Origin: Thermococcus sp.
Lineage (GTDB): Archaea; Methanobacteriota_B; Thermococci; Thermococcales; Thermococcaceae
Assembly (NCBI RefSeq): GCF_027023865.1
Contig: NZ_JALVUC010000022.1
Coordinates: 1 to 64,000 of the forward strand
Direction: 5' to 3'
DNA: 64,000 nucleotides
Shown: positions 49,524-59,577 of the stretch, one piece after another
How the letters are laid out: every line of letters starts with the position of its first letter
How positions within the stretch are numbered: the first letter of the stretch is position 1
The notes under the pieces: model-generated
What the model was told of the DNA's origin: nothing
Database searches by the model: none
The model's input: the letters and a program-made list of their open reading frames with translations, nothing else
Translations under genes and position numbers: made by a program

Positions 49524-51056
49524 TTAGACCACAATTCCCCTCTGGCGGAGCCTGATGACGTCCCCTATGACGTCTATCAGAGACGCTATTATCTCGTCAT
49601 TCCTGCCGTTGTTCTTCCCATAGAGGCTTTTAAGCTTGTCAACGAGGTCGAATAGCACCTCCTTGTCCATGTCAACGAGCCTCTGTGCTTTCCTAGCCAG
49701 GAACCTCAGGACAACGGATCTCGAGTCGTCGCGGTCGAGAAGCTTAAAGATTATCCCCATCGCCGATCTCTCGAACTCGTCTCCACCTACCTTCTCGGAC
49801 AGCCTAGTAATCATCTCAAGCCCGCCTTCAATATCAGTGGGATTGTTTGACTTCAGCAGGACGTCTATCAGCGAGGAGAAAAACTTCGCGGTTCCAGGAT
49901 AGAGGTTGTAGATGTCCGCCATGGTTTTCGCAGCTGTTTCCCTTGCCCAGAGGTTTTTGCTCTTCAGGAAATCCCCCAAGGTTGGTAGAATCCTGTAGGC
50001 GTCCGTTGGGGTCAAGTGTTCGGTTATCCTTGAGATGACCCAGAGGGCGTCCATCCTGCGCGTGTAGTCCGGATCCTCCAGCATGTTCAGTATCCTCTCC
50101 ATGACCTCGGGGTCGAGCTTCGCAAGTTCTGCAACGACCTCCGTTTTTCCGGCATCTAAGAGCCTGTCAACGTCCTCGGCGCCGTACTTCGTTACCTCCA
50201 TAGTTTTCTTAAGTTCCCCCTCGCTCTGGATGACGCTTCCAATGCTTGCCGACTTCTCGAGTTTCTCAAGCACAGTGCCTGCCTTTAGGCCGAGTTTGAC
50301 GTCGCTCTTGAGCTCCTTTATCTTTGCGATGACCTTGAGCTTGTTCTTGGTGGAAATATATTTATCCCTCGTTGAGAGCCTATCTATTGAAATAAGCGCC
50401 CTCTCAACAACGTATGGGTCTGGGTGGCTCAGCAGATCGGCCACCCTGTCGAAGACCTCATTGAGGAGTTTGGGGTCGTCGGTTTTGCTCGCTATCTCTG
50501 TCAAAGCTGTTATCGCCGCCCCATGTACCTCCCTCTTGCCGCTTGAGCCTATAATGGAGAACAGCCAGTTAACTATCTTGTATGCTAGCCTCGCAACATT
50601 CACGCCGATGTTTCCAAGCCCCTCTGCTGCGTACTCTCCCAAGATCGGTATCCCGGACTTCACAACTCCCATAAGTGCCTCCGTAACCTTATCGTAGTCG
50701 ACGTCGCTCAGTTTCCCTTTCTCGAGGAGGAGGTTCAGCACCTCGATGGCCTTGAGGGTCACCTTTTCGTCCCTGTCATTCAGTAGCTCGATCACCCTGT
50801 CTAGAACGGGCGAAAGCAGCTCTCCTTGGAGATTGCCATCCGCTATCATGTCCCCGATTATAGTAAGGACGTTGGCCCGGACGTGAGGGTTTTCGTCGGA
50901 GAGGAGATCAACCAGGGCTTTGAATGCACTCTCGTGCTCCTCTGCCAGATTTCTTACCTCCTTGAGGTGCCACTTTAAGATATCCTTCCTCAGGCCCTCC
51001 CTGTCCACTATGAGTTCGCCTCCCTTTATCAGGAGAATTGAGAGGTAGTCTATCAT
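49524..51056 (-). CDS. HEAT-repeat protein
   Basis: 510-residue protein made of about ten HEAT-like helical repeats (for example LVDLLSDENPHVRANVLTIIGDM near 48-70, VIELLNDRDEKVTLKAIEVLNLL near 88-110, LNMLEDPDYTRRMDALWVISRI near 323-344). No enzyme motif, membrane segment or signal peptide is seen. HEAT solenoids bind proteins or nucleic acids; the partner is unknown. ATG 51056 follows GGTGGGAG. Divergent from hflX. Confidence 0.85.
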   Translation of the reverse strand: MIDYLSILLIKGGELIVDREGLRKDILKWHLKEVRNLAEEHESAFKALVDLLSDENPHVRANVLTIIGDMIADGNLQGELLSPVLDRVIELLNDRDEKVTLKAIEVLNLLLEKGKLSDVDYDKVTEALMGVVKSGIPILGEYAAEGLGNIGVNVARLAYKIVNWLFSIIGSSGKREVHGAAITALTEIASKTDDPKLLNEVFDRVADLLSHPDPYVVERALISIDRLSTRDKYISTKNKLKVIAKIKELKSDVKLGLKAGTVLEKLEKSASIGSVIQSEGELKKTMEVTKYGAEDVDRLLDAGKTEVVAELAKLDPEVMERILNMLEDPDYTRRMDALWVISRITEHLTPTDAYRILPTLGDFLKSKNLWARETAAKTMADIYNLYPGTAKFFSSLIDVLLKSNNPTDIEGGLEMITRLSEKVGGDEFERSAMGIIFKLLDRDDSRSVVLRFLARKAQRLVDMDKEVLFDLVDKLKSLYGKNNGRNDEIIASLIDVIGDVIRLRQRGIVV

Positions 51057-51201
51057 GCTCCCACCGTTTCATTACCTAGGGCGGAGGATGATTTAAGGTT
51101 TCCCCGGGGAGGGGATTCCGGACTGTAACCTCCGGATGTGTTTTCTGGCCGAACTGGAACACGGGCGTAAGTTTATTAAGCGCGCCGAGAACTCCCGCCG
51201 C

Positions 51202-52511
51202 ATGAGGGTCGTTGGGGTAATACGGAAGTCCCGTAGGGAGCGCACTTCGCGGGAGGAGTTTGAGGAACTCCTGAGAAGTGCAGGCTATGAGGTAGTGGAG
51301 ATACTCGAACAAAACCGTGAGGAGCACCCTAGATACAACATCGGGAGGGGAAAGCTTGAGGAGCTGAAATCCCTTGTGGGGGAGTTGAAGCCAGACAGGG
51401 TCGTCTTTGCCAACAGGCTCACCCTGGCCAAGCCTACAACTTATGGAGGGAACTTAAGGTTGAGGTTATTGACCGCTGGCAGCTTGTCCTCGAGATATTC
51501 GAGAGGCGCGCCCACTCTAGGGAGGCCAAGCTCCAGGTGGAGCTGGCATCCCTCCAGTATGAGGTTCCGCTCGTCAGGGAAGCGATAAGGCGGGCAAAAC
51601 TCGGCGACAGGGCCGGCTTCAAGGGGATGGGTGAGTACCAGACGAGACAGTACCTCAAGCACATCCGCTACAGGATGGGCAAGATACGGAAGGAGCTTGA
51701 GAGGGTAAAGGCGGAGCGTGAGGTGAGGAGAAAGCGGAGGGAGGAGGTTGGGTTTGTTCTCGTTGCCCTCGCTGGCTACACGAACGCCGGCAAGTCTACT
51801 CTTCTCAACGCCCTCGCCGGAGAGAACGTCGAGGCAAGGAACCAGATGTTCACAACGCTCGACACTACCACAAGACGCTTTAAGCTCTCCGGGAAGAGGG
51901 TTCTCGTCACAGATACGGTCGGCTTCATCGACGGCCTTCCCCCGTTCATAGTCGACGCCTTCCACTCCACCTTAGAGGAGATAGTTAAGGCCGACGTAAT
52001 CATCCTCGTTCTGGACTCCAGCGAACCTTGGAGTGAGGTGAGGAGGAAGTTTCTGGCGTCGCTTGAGGTTCTCCGTGAGCTTAAAACCCTTGACAGGCAG
52101 ATGGTTATTGCGCTTAACAAGGTCGACCTTACATTGCCTGAAGACTCTGAAGAGAAGGTGAGGAGAATCCGCGAACTTGCTGAAGAGCGGGGGCTTACCC
52201 CCCGGGTCGTTTCAATCTCCGCCAAACTCAACCGGCTGGACGAGCTTTACAATGTCCTTGAATCCGCGGTTCTATCCCTCCCAAAGTACGGGGCCTTTGA
52301 GGTTATCGTTAAGTCTCCTCAGGATGTCCCGCGCGTCCTCTCACTCGTCCGTTCCATCGGAGAAGTCCTTGATGCCCAGTACGGCGAGGAAACCCGGATA
52401 AGGGCCTACCCTCAGACGGGCATGATAAAAGAACTGACGCGGATGGGGGTTGGAGTGAGGCGCCTAAGCCTGCCCCGTGGGGATGGTGAGATGGGTGGAG
52501 ATGGTCATTAG
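51202..52511 (+). pseudogene. hflX: HflX GTPase gene with a one-base frameshift
   Basis: The gene is split into two frames: 51202 to about 51425 encodes the N-terminal HflX domain (RVVGVIRKSRRE, NIGRGKLEELKSLV, RVVFANRLT), and the rest, in another frame from about 51426, gives the linker and the full GTPase domain (GYTNAGKST, DTVGF, NKVD) to 52511. Adding one C to CCC at 51422-51424 restores LTPGQAYNLWREL and a continuous 436-residue protein. Either a sequencing error in a C run, a recent mutation, or programmed slippage. HflX binds ribosomes and splits stalled ones. TATA-like GTTTATTAAGCG at 51168-51179 implies a leaderless ATG 51202. Confidence 0.9.
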
Positions 52512-52659
52512 GGATGTCGCGATCAACATGGCTGTCTCCTAGCAGGCGTTTAACATATTAGTGGGCGAAGTTTTTTCGGGAAGCTGTGAGCTTTTTCCAC
52601 CATTAAAGGATGAGAGCGTTCATCCTTACCCAAAAACACCTGTCGAGGGGAGCTTAAGC

Positions 52660-52724
52660 CAATACCGAAACTTAAATAAATGTTTTTGGTGATTTAAGTT
52701 TGACAAACTTGGGAGGCATGAAAG
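52660..52724 (+). promoter_or_regulatory. promoter of the por/vor cluster
   Basis: ACTTAAATAAATG at 52669-52681 and GATTTAAGTTTG at 52691-52702 are TATA-like; the first fits a transcript starting near 52703 with a short leader holding GGGAGG before the ATG of porG. Which one is used is not certain. Confidence 0.45.
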
Positions 52725-53282
52725 ATGATTGAGATTCGTTTTCACGGTAGAGGTGGACAGGGTGCAGTTACGGCTGCCAACATATTGGCCTCTGCAGCCT
52801 TCAAGGGAGGCAAGTACGTCCAAGCATTCCCCTTCTTTGGCGTTGAAAGGCGTGGAGCGCCGGTTACGGCTTTCACCAGGATTGACGAGAAGCCGATCAG
52901 GATAAAGACCCAGATATACGAGCCTGACATTGTCGTTGTCCTCGACCCAAGCCTTCTTGACACCGTCGATGTGACCGCGGGTCTCAAGGAGAACGGCATA
53001 GTCATTGTCAACACCGAGAAGAGCAAGGAAGAAGTGCTTGAAAAGCTCAAGAAGAAACCGGCCAAGCTGGCCCTCGTTGATGCTACTACGATAGCCCTCG
53101 AAGTCCTCGGTCTTCCGATCACCAACACCGCAATCCTCGGTGCCGTTGCCAAGGCCACTGGAATCGTCGACCTCCCCTACATCCAGGAGGCCATTAAGGA
53201 GACCTTCTCTGGGACGCTTGGTGAGAAGAACGCCAAGGCCGCTGAGGAGTCCTTTGAGAAGACCGTTATCTACGGGCTGTAA
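52725..53282 (+). CDS. porG: 2-oxoacid:ferredoxin oxidoreductase gamma subunit shared by POR and VOR
   Basis: 185-residue gamma domain ([31 protein letters not shown]) common to pyruvate and 2-ketoisovalerate ferredoxin oxidoreductases. In Pyrococcus one gamma serves both enzymes; the single copy at the head of the double cluster here fits that. Cytosolic; the complex oxidises 2-oxoacids to acyl-CoA and CO2 and reduces ferredoxin. Confidence 0.94.
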
Positions 53283-53329
53283 TCTTCTTTCACTTACTTC
53301 CTTAAAATTCCCAGCGGGTGGTGATAGAG

Positions 53330-53647
53330 TTGAACACGTTGTTTGGTGAAAAAAAAGAAGGGGCCACCAAAATCGTCCTCACAAAGGCGGACGAGTACCC
53401 AGAGGCCCCGGTAAGCATAGGTACCACGCTCAGCAACTTCACTGGCGACTGGAGAACCTTCATCCCGGTCATAGACGATGACAAGTGCGTCAAGTGCTAC
53501 ATCTGCTGGAAGTTCTGCCCGGAGCCGGCAATATACATAAGGGATGACGGCTACGTCGCGGTCGACTACGATTACTGTAAGGGTTGTGGCATCTGCGCTA
53601 ACGAGTGCCCGACCAAGGCGATAACGATGGAGAAAGAGGAGAAGTGA
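53330..53647 (+). CDS. vorD: 2-ketoisovalerate:ferredoxin oxidoreductase delta subunit
   Basis: 105-residue ferredoxin-like subunit with two [4Fe-4S] motifs, CVKCYICWKFCP near 49-60 and CKGCGICANECP near 79-90. The start is TTG 53330 (product MNTLFGEK, as in the family) with GGTGGTGATAG just upstream; the GTG at 53318 is part of that site. Fifty-three bases (53562-53614) are identical to porD. Confidence 0.92.
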   Translation: MNTLFGEKKEGATKIVLTKADEYPEAPVSIGTTLSNFTGDWRTFIPVIDDDKCVKCYICWKFCPEPAIYIRDDGYVAVDYDYCKGCGICANECPTKAITMEKEEK

Positions 53648-53657
53648 GGTGTTGGTT

Positions 53658-54842
53658 ATGGATTACAAACCCATTAGGAAGGTTGTGAGCGGGAACTACG
53701 CGGCTGCTTACGCCGTGAAGCACGCCCGTGTCCAGGTTGTCGCCGCTTATCCAATCACACCTCAGACTAGCATCATTGAGAAGATAGCAGAGTTCATAGC
53801 CAACGGTGAGGCTGATATCCAGTACGTCCCGGTCGAGAGCGAGCACTCGGCCATGGCGGCAACCATCGGTGCTTCCGCCACGGGTGCAAGGGCCTTTACC
53901 GCTACGGCCGCCCAGGGATTAGCTTTGATGCACGAGATGCTTCACTGGGCGAGCGGCTCGAGGTTACCGATAGTCATGGTCGACGTTAACAGAGCCATGG
54001 CTCCCCCGTGGAGCGTCTGGGACGACCAGACCGATTCACTTGCTCAGCGTGATACAGGCTGGATGCAGTTCTACGCTGAGAACAACCAAGAGGTTTACGA
54101 CGGCGTTCTCATGTCCTACAAGGTAGCCGAACAGGTCAACGTTCCGATAATGGTCGTTGAGAGTGCCTTCATCCTGAGCCACACCTACGATGTAGTTGAG
54201 ATGATTCCCCAGGAGCTTGTCGATGAGTTCCTTCCGCCGAGGAAGCCGCTATACACCCTCACCGACTTCGACAACCCGATTTCGGTTGGAGCACTTGCGA
54301 CTCCGAACGATTACTATGAGTTCCGCTACAAGCTGGCCAAGGCCCACGAGGAGGCAAAGGAGGTCATCAAGAAGGTTGGAAGGGAGTTCGGTGAGCGCTT
54401 TGGAAGGGACTACAGCAGCATGATAGAGACCGACCATGTCGACGATGCCGATTTCGTCTTCATGGGCATGGGTTCGCTCATGGGAACCGTCAAGCAGGCG
54501 GTTGACATCCTCAGGAGCGAGGGCTACAAGGTCGGCTACGCGAAGGTGAGATGGTTCCGCCCGTTCCCCAAGGAAGAACTCAAGGAGATAGCGGAGAGCG
54601 TCAAGGGCATAGCCGTCCTCGACAGGAACTTCTCCTTCGGCCAGGAGGGCATACTCTTCAATGAGGCGAAGGGAGCACTCTATGGAACCGGCGCGGAGCC
54701 GCTGATTAAGGACTATATCGTCGGCCTTGGAGGCAGGGACTTCACGGTTCCGGACGTTAAGGCGATAGCGGAAGACATGAAGAGGCTCATCGAAAAAGGC
54801 GAGCTTGATAGAGAGGTGGATTGGTACCACCTTAAGAGGTGA
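53658..54842 (+). CDS. vorA: 2-ketoisovalerate:ferredoxin oxidoreductase alpha subunit
   Basis: 394-residue subunit with the pyrimidine-binding domain of the TPP enzyme family (VVAAYPITPQTSIIEKIAE near 26-44, [16 protein letters not shown] near 84-99, [15 protein letters not shown] near 137-151). It oxidises branched-chain 2-oxoacids from Val, Leu and Ile. ATG 53658 follows GAGGTG. Paralog of porA in the same cluster. Confidence 0.93.
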   Translation: MDYKPIRKVVSGNYAAAYAVKHARVQVVAAYPITPQTSIIEKIAEFIANGEADIQYVPVESEHSAMAATIGASATGARAFTATAAQGLALMHEMLHWASGSRLPIVMVDVNRAMAPPWSVWDDQTDSLAQRDTGWMQFYAENNQEVYDGVLMSYKVAEQVNVPIMVVESAFILSHTYDVVEMIPQELVDEFLPPRKPLYTLTDFDNPISVGALATPNDYYEFRYKLAKAHEEAKEVIKKVGREFGERFGRDYSSMIETDHVDDADFVFMGMGSLMGTVKQAVDILRSEGYKVGYAKVRWFRPFPKEELKEIAESVKGIAVLDRNFSFGQEGILFNEAKGALYGTGAEPLIKDYIVGLGGRDFTVPDVKAIAEDMKRLIEKGELDREVDWYHLKR

Positions 54843-54847
54843 GAAAG

Positions 54848-55783
54848 ATGGAGATTCCCGAGAGCGTTAAGAAAAGGCTTACCCTTCCGGCTGAAGAGCA
54901 CTTCTACGCCGGCCACACGGCCTGCCAGGGTTGTGGTGCATCGCTCGGACTCCGCTACGTCCTCAAGGCCTACGGAAAGAAGACTATAGTTACCATCCCC
55001 GCGTGCTGCTCAACCATCATAGCAGGCGCCTGGCCCTACTCAACCCTCGACGCCAATCTGTTCCACACGGCCTTTGAGACCACAGGAGCGGTGATAAGCG
55101 GCATCGAGGCCGCACTCAAGGCCCTAGGTTACAAGGTCAAGGGTGAGGACGGCGTTATGGTCGTCGGATGGGCTGGCGACGGAGGAACTGCTGACATAGG
55201 TCTTCAGGCTCTCTCCGGCTTCCTTGAGAGGGGCCACGACGCGGTTTACATAATGTACGACAACGAGGCCTACATGAACACCGGAATCCAGAGGAGCGGT
55301 TCAACACCATATGGTGCTTGGACCACCAACACTCCCGGTGGAAAGAAGCACTTCCTTGAGAAGAGGCACAAGAAGAAGGTCATTGACATCGTTATAGCCC
55401 ATGAGATCCCCTACGCCGCAACCGCGAGCGACGCCTACCCTGAGGACTTCATAAGGAAGCTTAAGAAGGCCCAAAATACTCCGGGCCCGAGCTTCATACA
55501 GCTCTTCGCGCCCTGCCCGACCGGCTGGCGCTCACCAACGGACAAGAGCATCGAGATAGCGAGGCTTGCCGTCCAGACCGCCTACTTCCCGCTCTTTGAG
55601 TACGAAAACGGAAAATACAAGATCAACATGCCCTCAACGAAGAAGGAGCCGAAGCCTATAGAGGAGTTCCTCAAGTACCAGGGCCGCTTTAAGTACATGA
55701 CAAAGGAGGACATTCAGATCCTCCAGGAGTGGGTCAACCACGAGTGGGAGAGGCTCCAGAAGCTTGCCGAGGTCTTCGGCTGA
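54848..55783 (+). CDS. vorB: 2-ketoisovalerate:ferredoxin oxidoreductase beta subunit
   Basis: 311-residue TPP-binding subunit. The TPP/Mg motif [15 protein letters not shown] is near 108-122 with [10 protein letters not shown] near 137-146; cysteines CQGCGAS near 27 and those near 52 and 220 hold the intrasubunit [4Fe-4S] cluster. ATG 54848 follows GGTGAG. Confidence 0.93.
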   Translation: MEIPESVKKRLTLPAEEHFYAGHTACQGCGASLGLRYVLKAYGKKTIVTIPACCSTIIAGAWPYSTLDANLFHTAFETTGAVISGIEAALKALGYKVKGEDGVMVVGWAGDGGTADIGLQALSGFLERGHDAVYIMYDNEAYMNTGIQRSGSTPYGAWTTNTPGGKKHFLEKRHKKKVIDIVIAHEIPYAATASDAYPEDFIRKLKKAQNTPGPSFIQLFAPCPTGWRSPTDKSIEIARLAVQTAYFPLFEYENGKYKINMPSTKKEPKPIEEFLKYQGRFKYMTKEDIQILQEWVNHEWERLQKLAEVFG

Positions 55784-55843
55784 GCTTTTTATCTTACCCC
55801 AAAATTTAAGTTTCGATTTGATAATTTGCCTGAGGTGATAAAC

Positions 55844-56161
55844 ATGGCTGAGAGTCCGTTTAAGGCCGACATAGAGAGGGTTGGGAAGGAGTATAGCGAA
55901 AAGATGACACCCGGAGCGATAGCCACCATTCCGGGCAGCAGTGTGATAAACAAGACCGGTTCCTGGCGTGTTTTCATGCCCGAGTTCAACCGTGACAAGT
56001 GCGTCCGCTGCTACCTCTGTTATATCTACTGCCCCGAGCCGGCCATCTACCTTGACGAGGAGAACTTCCCGGTCTTCGACTACGATTACTGTAAGGGTTG
56101 TGGCATCTGCGCTAACGAGTGCCCGACCGATGCCATAATAATGGTTAGGGAGAGCAAGTGA
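55844..56161 (+). CDS. porD: pyruvate:ferredoxin oxidoreductase delta subunit
   Basis: 105-residue dicluster ferredoxin subunit with CVRCYLCYIYCP near 48-59 and CKGCGICANECP near 78-89. ATG 55844 follows GAGGTGATA. A TATA-like ATTTAAGTTTC at 55804-55814 suggests porDAB may also have its own promoter. Confidence 0.93.
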   Translation: MAESPFKADIERVGKEYSEKMTPGAIATIPGSSVINKTGSWRVFMPEFNRDKCVRCYLCYIYCPEPAIYLDEENFPVFDYDYCKGCGICANECPTDAIIMVRESK

Positions 56162-56171
56162 GGTGATGAAA

Positions 56172-57356
56172 ATGCCGATTAGAACCGTTATGAAGGCTAA
56201 CGAAGCGGCCGCCTGGGCGGCAAAGCTGGCCAAGCCCAAGGTTATAGCCGCGTTCCCGATTACTCCATCGACTCTCGTCCCCGAGAAGATAAGCGAGTTT
56301 GTCGCCAACGGGGAACTCGATGCAGAGTTCATCAAAGTCGAGAGCGAGCACTCCGCTATTTCTGCCTGCGTTGGTGCCTCCGCCGCTGGCGTCAGAACCT
56401 TCACCGCGACCGCTTCCCAGGGTCTCGCCCTGATGCACGAGGTTCTCTTCATCGCTGCCGGCATGAGGCTCCCGATAGTCATAGCCGTTGGAAACCGCTC
56501 GCTCAGTGCTCCCATCAACATCTGGAACGACTGGCAGGACAGCATAAGCGAGCGCGACACAGGCTGGATGCAGTTCTACGCCGAGAACAACCAGGAAGCC
56601 CTTGACCTCATTATAGCCGCCTTCAAAGTTGCCGAGGACGAGAGGGTTCTCCTCCCGGCCATGGTCGGCTTCGACGCGTTCATCCTCACCCACACGGTTG
56701 AGCCGGTGGAGATACCCGACCAGGAGCTCGTTGACGAGTTCCTCGGTGAGTACGAGCCGAAGTACGCCTACCTCGACCCGACTAAACCAATAACCCAGGG
56801 CACTTTAGCGTTCCCGGCCCATTATATGGAGACCCGCTATACCGTCTGGGAGGCCAACGAGAACGCCAAGAAGGTCATCGACGAGGTCTTCGCGGAGTTC
56901 GAGAAGCGCTTTGGTAGAAAGTACCAGAAGATCGAGGAGTACCGCACCGACGACGCCGAGATAATCTTCGTCACCATGGGTTCCCTCGCCGGAACCGTCA
57001 AGGACTACGTTGACCACCTCAGGGAGAAGGGAATAAAGGCCGGTGCAGCCAAGCTCACCGTCTACAGGCCGTTCCCGACCGAGGAGGTCAGAGAGCTGGC
57101 AAAGAAGGCCAAGGTCATAGCGCTCCTTGAGAAGAACATCACCTTCAGCGTCGGCGGAGCACTCTTCCAGGACTTCAGCAGGACTTTGGTGAACGTGGAG
57201 GACAAGCCGATACTCGTTGACTTCATCCTCGGTCTCGGTGGCAGGGACGTTACCTTCGGGAACCTCGACGAGGTTCTTGAGATAAGCAGGAAGGCCCTCG
57301 CCGGAGAGGAGTTTGGGGAAGTCAACTGGATTGGACTGAGGAAGGAGATACTGTGA
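56172..57356 (+). CDS. porA: pyruvate:ferredoxin oxidoreductase alpha subunit
   Basis: 394-residue alpha subunit, paralog of vorA ([20 protein letters not shown] near 25-44, [16 protein letters not shown] near 83-98, [16 protein letters not shown]). It works with porB, porD and porG to turn pyruvate and CoA into acetyl-CoA, CO2 and reduced ferredoxin. ATG 56172 follows GAGGTGAT. Confidence 0.94.
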   Translation: MPIRTVMKANEAAAWAAKLAKPKVIAAFPITPSTLVPEKISEFVANGELDAEFIKVESEHSAISACVGASAAGVRTFTATASQGLALMHEVLFIAAGMRLPIVIAVGNRSLSAPINIWNDWQDSISERDTGWMQFYAENNQEALDLIIAAFKVAEDERVLLPAMVGFDAFILTHTVEPVEIPDQELVDEFLGEYEPKYAYLDPTKPITQGTLAFPAHYMETRYTVWEANENAKKVIDEVFAEFEKRFGRKYQKIEEYRTDDAEIIFVTMGSLAGTVKDYVDHLREKGIKAGAAKLTVYRPFPTEEVRELAKKAKVIALLEKNITFSVGGALFQDFSRTLVNVEDKPILVDFILGLGGRDVTFGNLDEVLEISRKALAGEEFGEVNWIGLRKEIL

Positions 57357-57366
57357 GGTGAGGAAG

Positions 57367-58362
57367 ATGGCCGTGAGAAAACCCCCTATCACAACTCGCG
57401 AGTACTGGGCGCCCGGTCACGCCGCCTGTGCTGGCTGTGGCTGTGCCACCGGCATGAAGCTGGTCACTAAAGCCTTCAGCGAGGCCATGGAGGAGAAGTT
57501 CGGCGACCCCAATGCCTTCGCCATAGCCCACGCAACGGGCTGTATGGAAGTCGTCAGCGCAGTATTCCCGTACACCGCCTGGAAGGCCCCCTGGATTCAT
57601 GTCGCCTTCGAGAACGCGGCAGCGGCAGCGAGCGGTGTTGAGGCCGCCTGGAAGAAGCTTGGAAGGAAGGGCAAGATACTCGCCTTCGGTGGGGATGGAG
57701 GTACCGCCGATATTGGTATGCAGGCCCTTAGCGGTATGCTCGAGAGAAGGCACAACGTCGTTTACGTCATGTACGACAACGAGGCTTACATGAACACCGG
57801 AATCCAGCGCTCAAGTTCAACCCCCTATGGTGCTTGGACCACCACCAGCCCGCCGGGTAAGCTCTCAATCGGTGAGGACAAGCCCAAGAAGTGGGTTGCG
57901 CTTATAGCGGCTGCCCACCAGGTGCCCTACGTCGCCACCGCGAGCATAGGAAACCCCTTTGACCTCGTGAAGAAGGTTAAGAAGGCCGCAAAGGTCGACG
58001 GCCCGGCCTTCGTTCAGATGCACTGCACCTGCCCGACCGGCTGGAAGAGCCCGCTCGAGAAGGGTGTCGAGATCGCTCGCCTCGCCATTGAGACCGGTGT
58101 CTGGCCTCTCTTTGAGATCGAGAACGGAGACCTCTTCAACATCAAAATACAGAGTCCGGGCGGAGGCGCCAAGGTCAAGCGTGAGGGCGGTCGCGTCGTC
58201 GCCATCGAGTTCAAGAAGCCCATCGAAGAATACCTTAAGTTACAGGGCAGGTTCAAGCACCTGTTCAAGAGGCCAGAGGCAATAGACGAGATGCGCGAGC
58301 AGATCAAGGCCATGTGGAAGGTTTTGGGCGTCGAAGTCACCCTCCCGAAGCCGGAGGAGTGA
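57367..58362 (+). CDS. porB: pyruvate:ferredoxin oxidoreductase beta subunit
   Basis: 331-residue TPP-binding subunit: CAGCGCATG near 21-29, [15 protein letters not shown] near 113-127, [12 protein letters not shown] near 142-153 and a cluster cysteine in CTCPTGWK near 220. ATG 57367 follows GAGGTGAGG. Last gene of the seven-gene cluster; convergent with the cysteine desulfurase. Confidence 0.94.
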   Translation: MAVRKPPITTREYWAPGHAACAGCGCATGMKLVTKAFSEAMEEKFGDPNAFAIAHATGCMEVVSAVFPYTAWKAPWIHVAFENAAAAASGVEAAWKKLGRKGKILAFGGDGGTADIGMQALSGMLERRHNVVYVMYDNEAYMNTGIQRSSSTPYGAWTTTSPPGKLSIGEDKPKKWVALIAAAHQVPYVATASIGNPFDLVKKVKKAAKVDGPAFVQMHCTCPTGWKSPLEKGVEIARLAIETGVWPLFEIENGDLFNIKIQSPGGGAKVKREGGRVVAIEFKKPIEEYLKLQGRFKHLFKRPEAIDEMREQIKAMWKVLGVEVTLPKPEE

Positions 58363-58380
58363 TCCCTCTTTTTTTCGTTT
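58363..58380. terminator. T-rich tract between converging porB and cysteine desulfurase genes
   Basis: CCTCTTTTTTTCGTTTT follows the porB stop at once. It can end the plus-strand transcript; the minus strand is A-rich here, so the desulfurase transcript must stop further on. Confidence 0.6.
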
Positions 58381-59577
58381 TCACCGCAGGTTTCTAACCA
58401 GCTCCTCAAGAACCCCTAGGAAGGCCTCAACTTCCTCAAGGCTGTTGTAGACGTGGAACGAGGCCCTCACAGTTCCGTTTATCCCGAGCTTTTTCATCAC
58501 TGGTAAAGCACAGTGGTGGCCTGAGCGAACCATTATCCCGTGGTCGTCCAGTACCGCCGCTACGTCGTGCGGGTGGAGCGGGGGGATGTTGAAGCTGACG
58601 ACACCGGCGTGTTTTTTCAGATTTCCCGGCCCATACCACGGTATTTCAAGCTCGTCGAGGCCTTCAACGGTTCTCTTTACGAGCTTCCTCTCCTGCCTTT
58701 CGATTCCCTTAAGGCCTATCCGCTGGATGTAGCGTATTCCCGCGGCCAGTCCTATTGCGCCGCCTATGTTCGGAGTTCCCGCCTCAAACCTTTCTGGAGG
58801 CTCCGTTAACCTGTATCCATCGGGGCTCACATCCTCTATCGTCCCCCCGCCGATGAGCGGTGGCTCGAAGACATCAAAGAACCCACTGTTGAGGTAGAGG
58901 ACGCCTATTCCAGTTGGGCCCATCGGCCCTTTGTGACCTGAGAAGGCCAGGAAGTCCACGTGCAGTTTCCTCACGTCAACCTCCATGTGACCGGCGCTCT
59001 GGGCTGCATCAACGACAAATATCGCCCCTTCCTCCTTCGCCATCTTCCCAAGCTCCTCGACCTCGTGGACAACGCCGAGGACGTTCGAGACATGTTGAAC
59101 CGCCACTAGCTTCGCATCTTTAATCTTCCTTTCGGCATCGCTTAAATCGAGGTTGCCCTCGTTGTCACCTTCGATGAACTCCAATTTGAGGCCTTTCCTT
59201 CTGGCCAGCCTCTGCCAGGGGAGTAAATCGGAGTGGTGCTCGTAGGGGGTTGTTACTATCTTATCGCCCGGTCTAAAAAGGTTCTCAAGTCCGAGGGCGA
59301 CCAAGTTAAGGCTCTCGCTCGTGTTTTTGGTGAAGACTATCTCCCCGAACTCTGCGTTGATGAAGTCAGCCACGATCTTCCTGCTCTCCTCGTATTTGTG
59401 GGTCGCCATCTGGGAGAGCCTGTGAACGCCCCTGTGGACGTTGGCGCGGTACCTCAGATAGTAATCATCCATCGCCTCGATTACGGGCTTTGGCGTTAAG
59501 GAGGTGGCCGTGTTGTCGAAATATATGACCTCGATCGTCAGCGGTATGTCCTTCCTAACATCGTCCGGGATCTTCAT
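58381..59577 (-). CDS. cysteine desulfurase, SufS-like class V aminotransferase
   Basis: 398-residue PLP enzyme removing sulfur from cysteine, or a close relative. N-terminal YFDNTATSLTPKP near 18-30, the PLP-binding Lys in FSGHKGPMGPTGIG near 222-235, the RFEAGTPN motif near 276-283 and the active Cys in RSGHHCALP near 356-364 support SufS-type. ATG 59577 follows GGAGGTGG and overlaps the stop of the next small gene by four bases; the frame to 59769 is an artefact. Confidence 0.9.
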   Translation of the reverse strand: MKIPDDVRKDIPLTIEVIYFDNTATSLTPKPVIEAMDDYYLRYRANVHRGVHRLSQMATHKYEESRKIVADFINAEFGEIVFTKNTSESLNLVALGLENLFRPGDKIVTTPYEHHSDLLPWQRLARRKGLKLEFIEGDNEGNLDLSDAERKIKDAKLVAVQHVSNVLGVVHEVEELGKMAKEEGAIFVVDAAQSAGHMEVDVRKLHVDFLAFSGHKGPMGPTGIGVLYLNSGFFDVFEPPLIGGGTIEDVSPDGYRLTEPPERFEAGTPNIGGAIGLAAGIRYIQRIGLKGIERQERKLVKRTVEGLDELEIPWYGPGNLKKHAGVVSFNIPPLHPHDVAAVLDDHGIMVRSGHHCALPVMKKLGINGTVRASFHVYNSLEEVEAFLGVLEELVRNLR

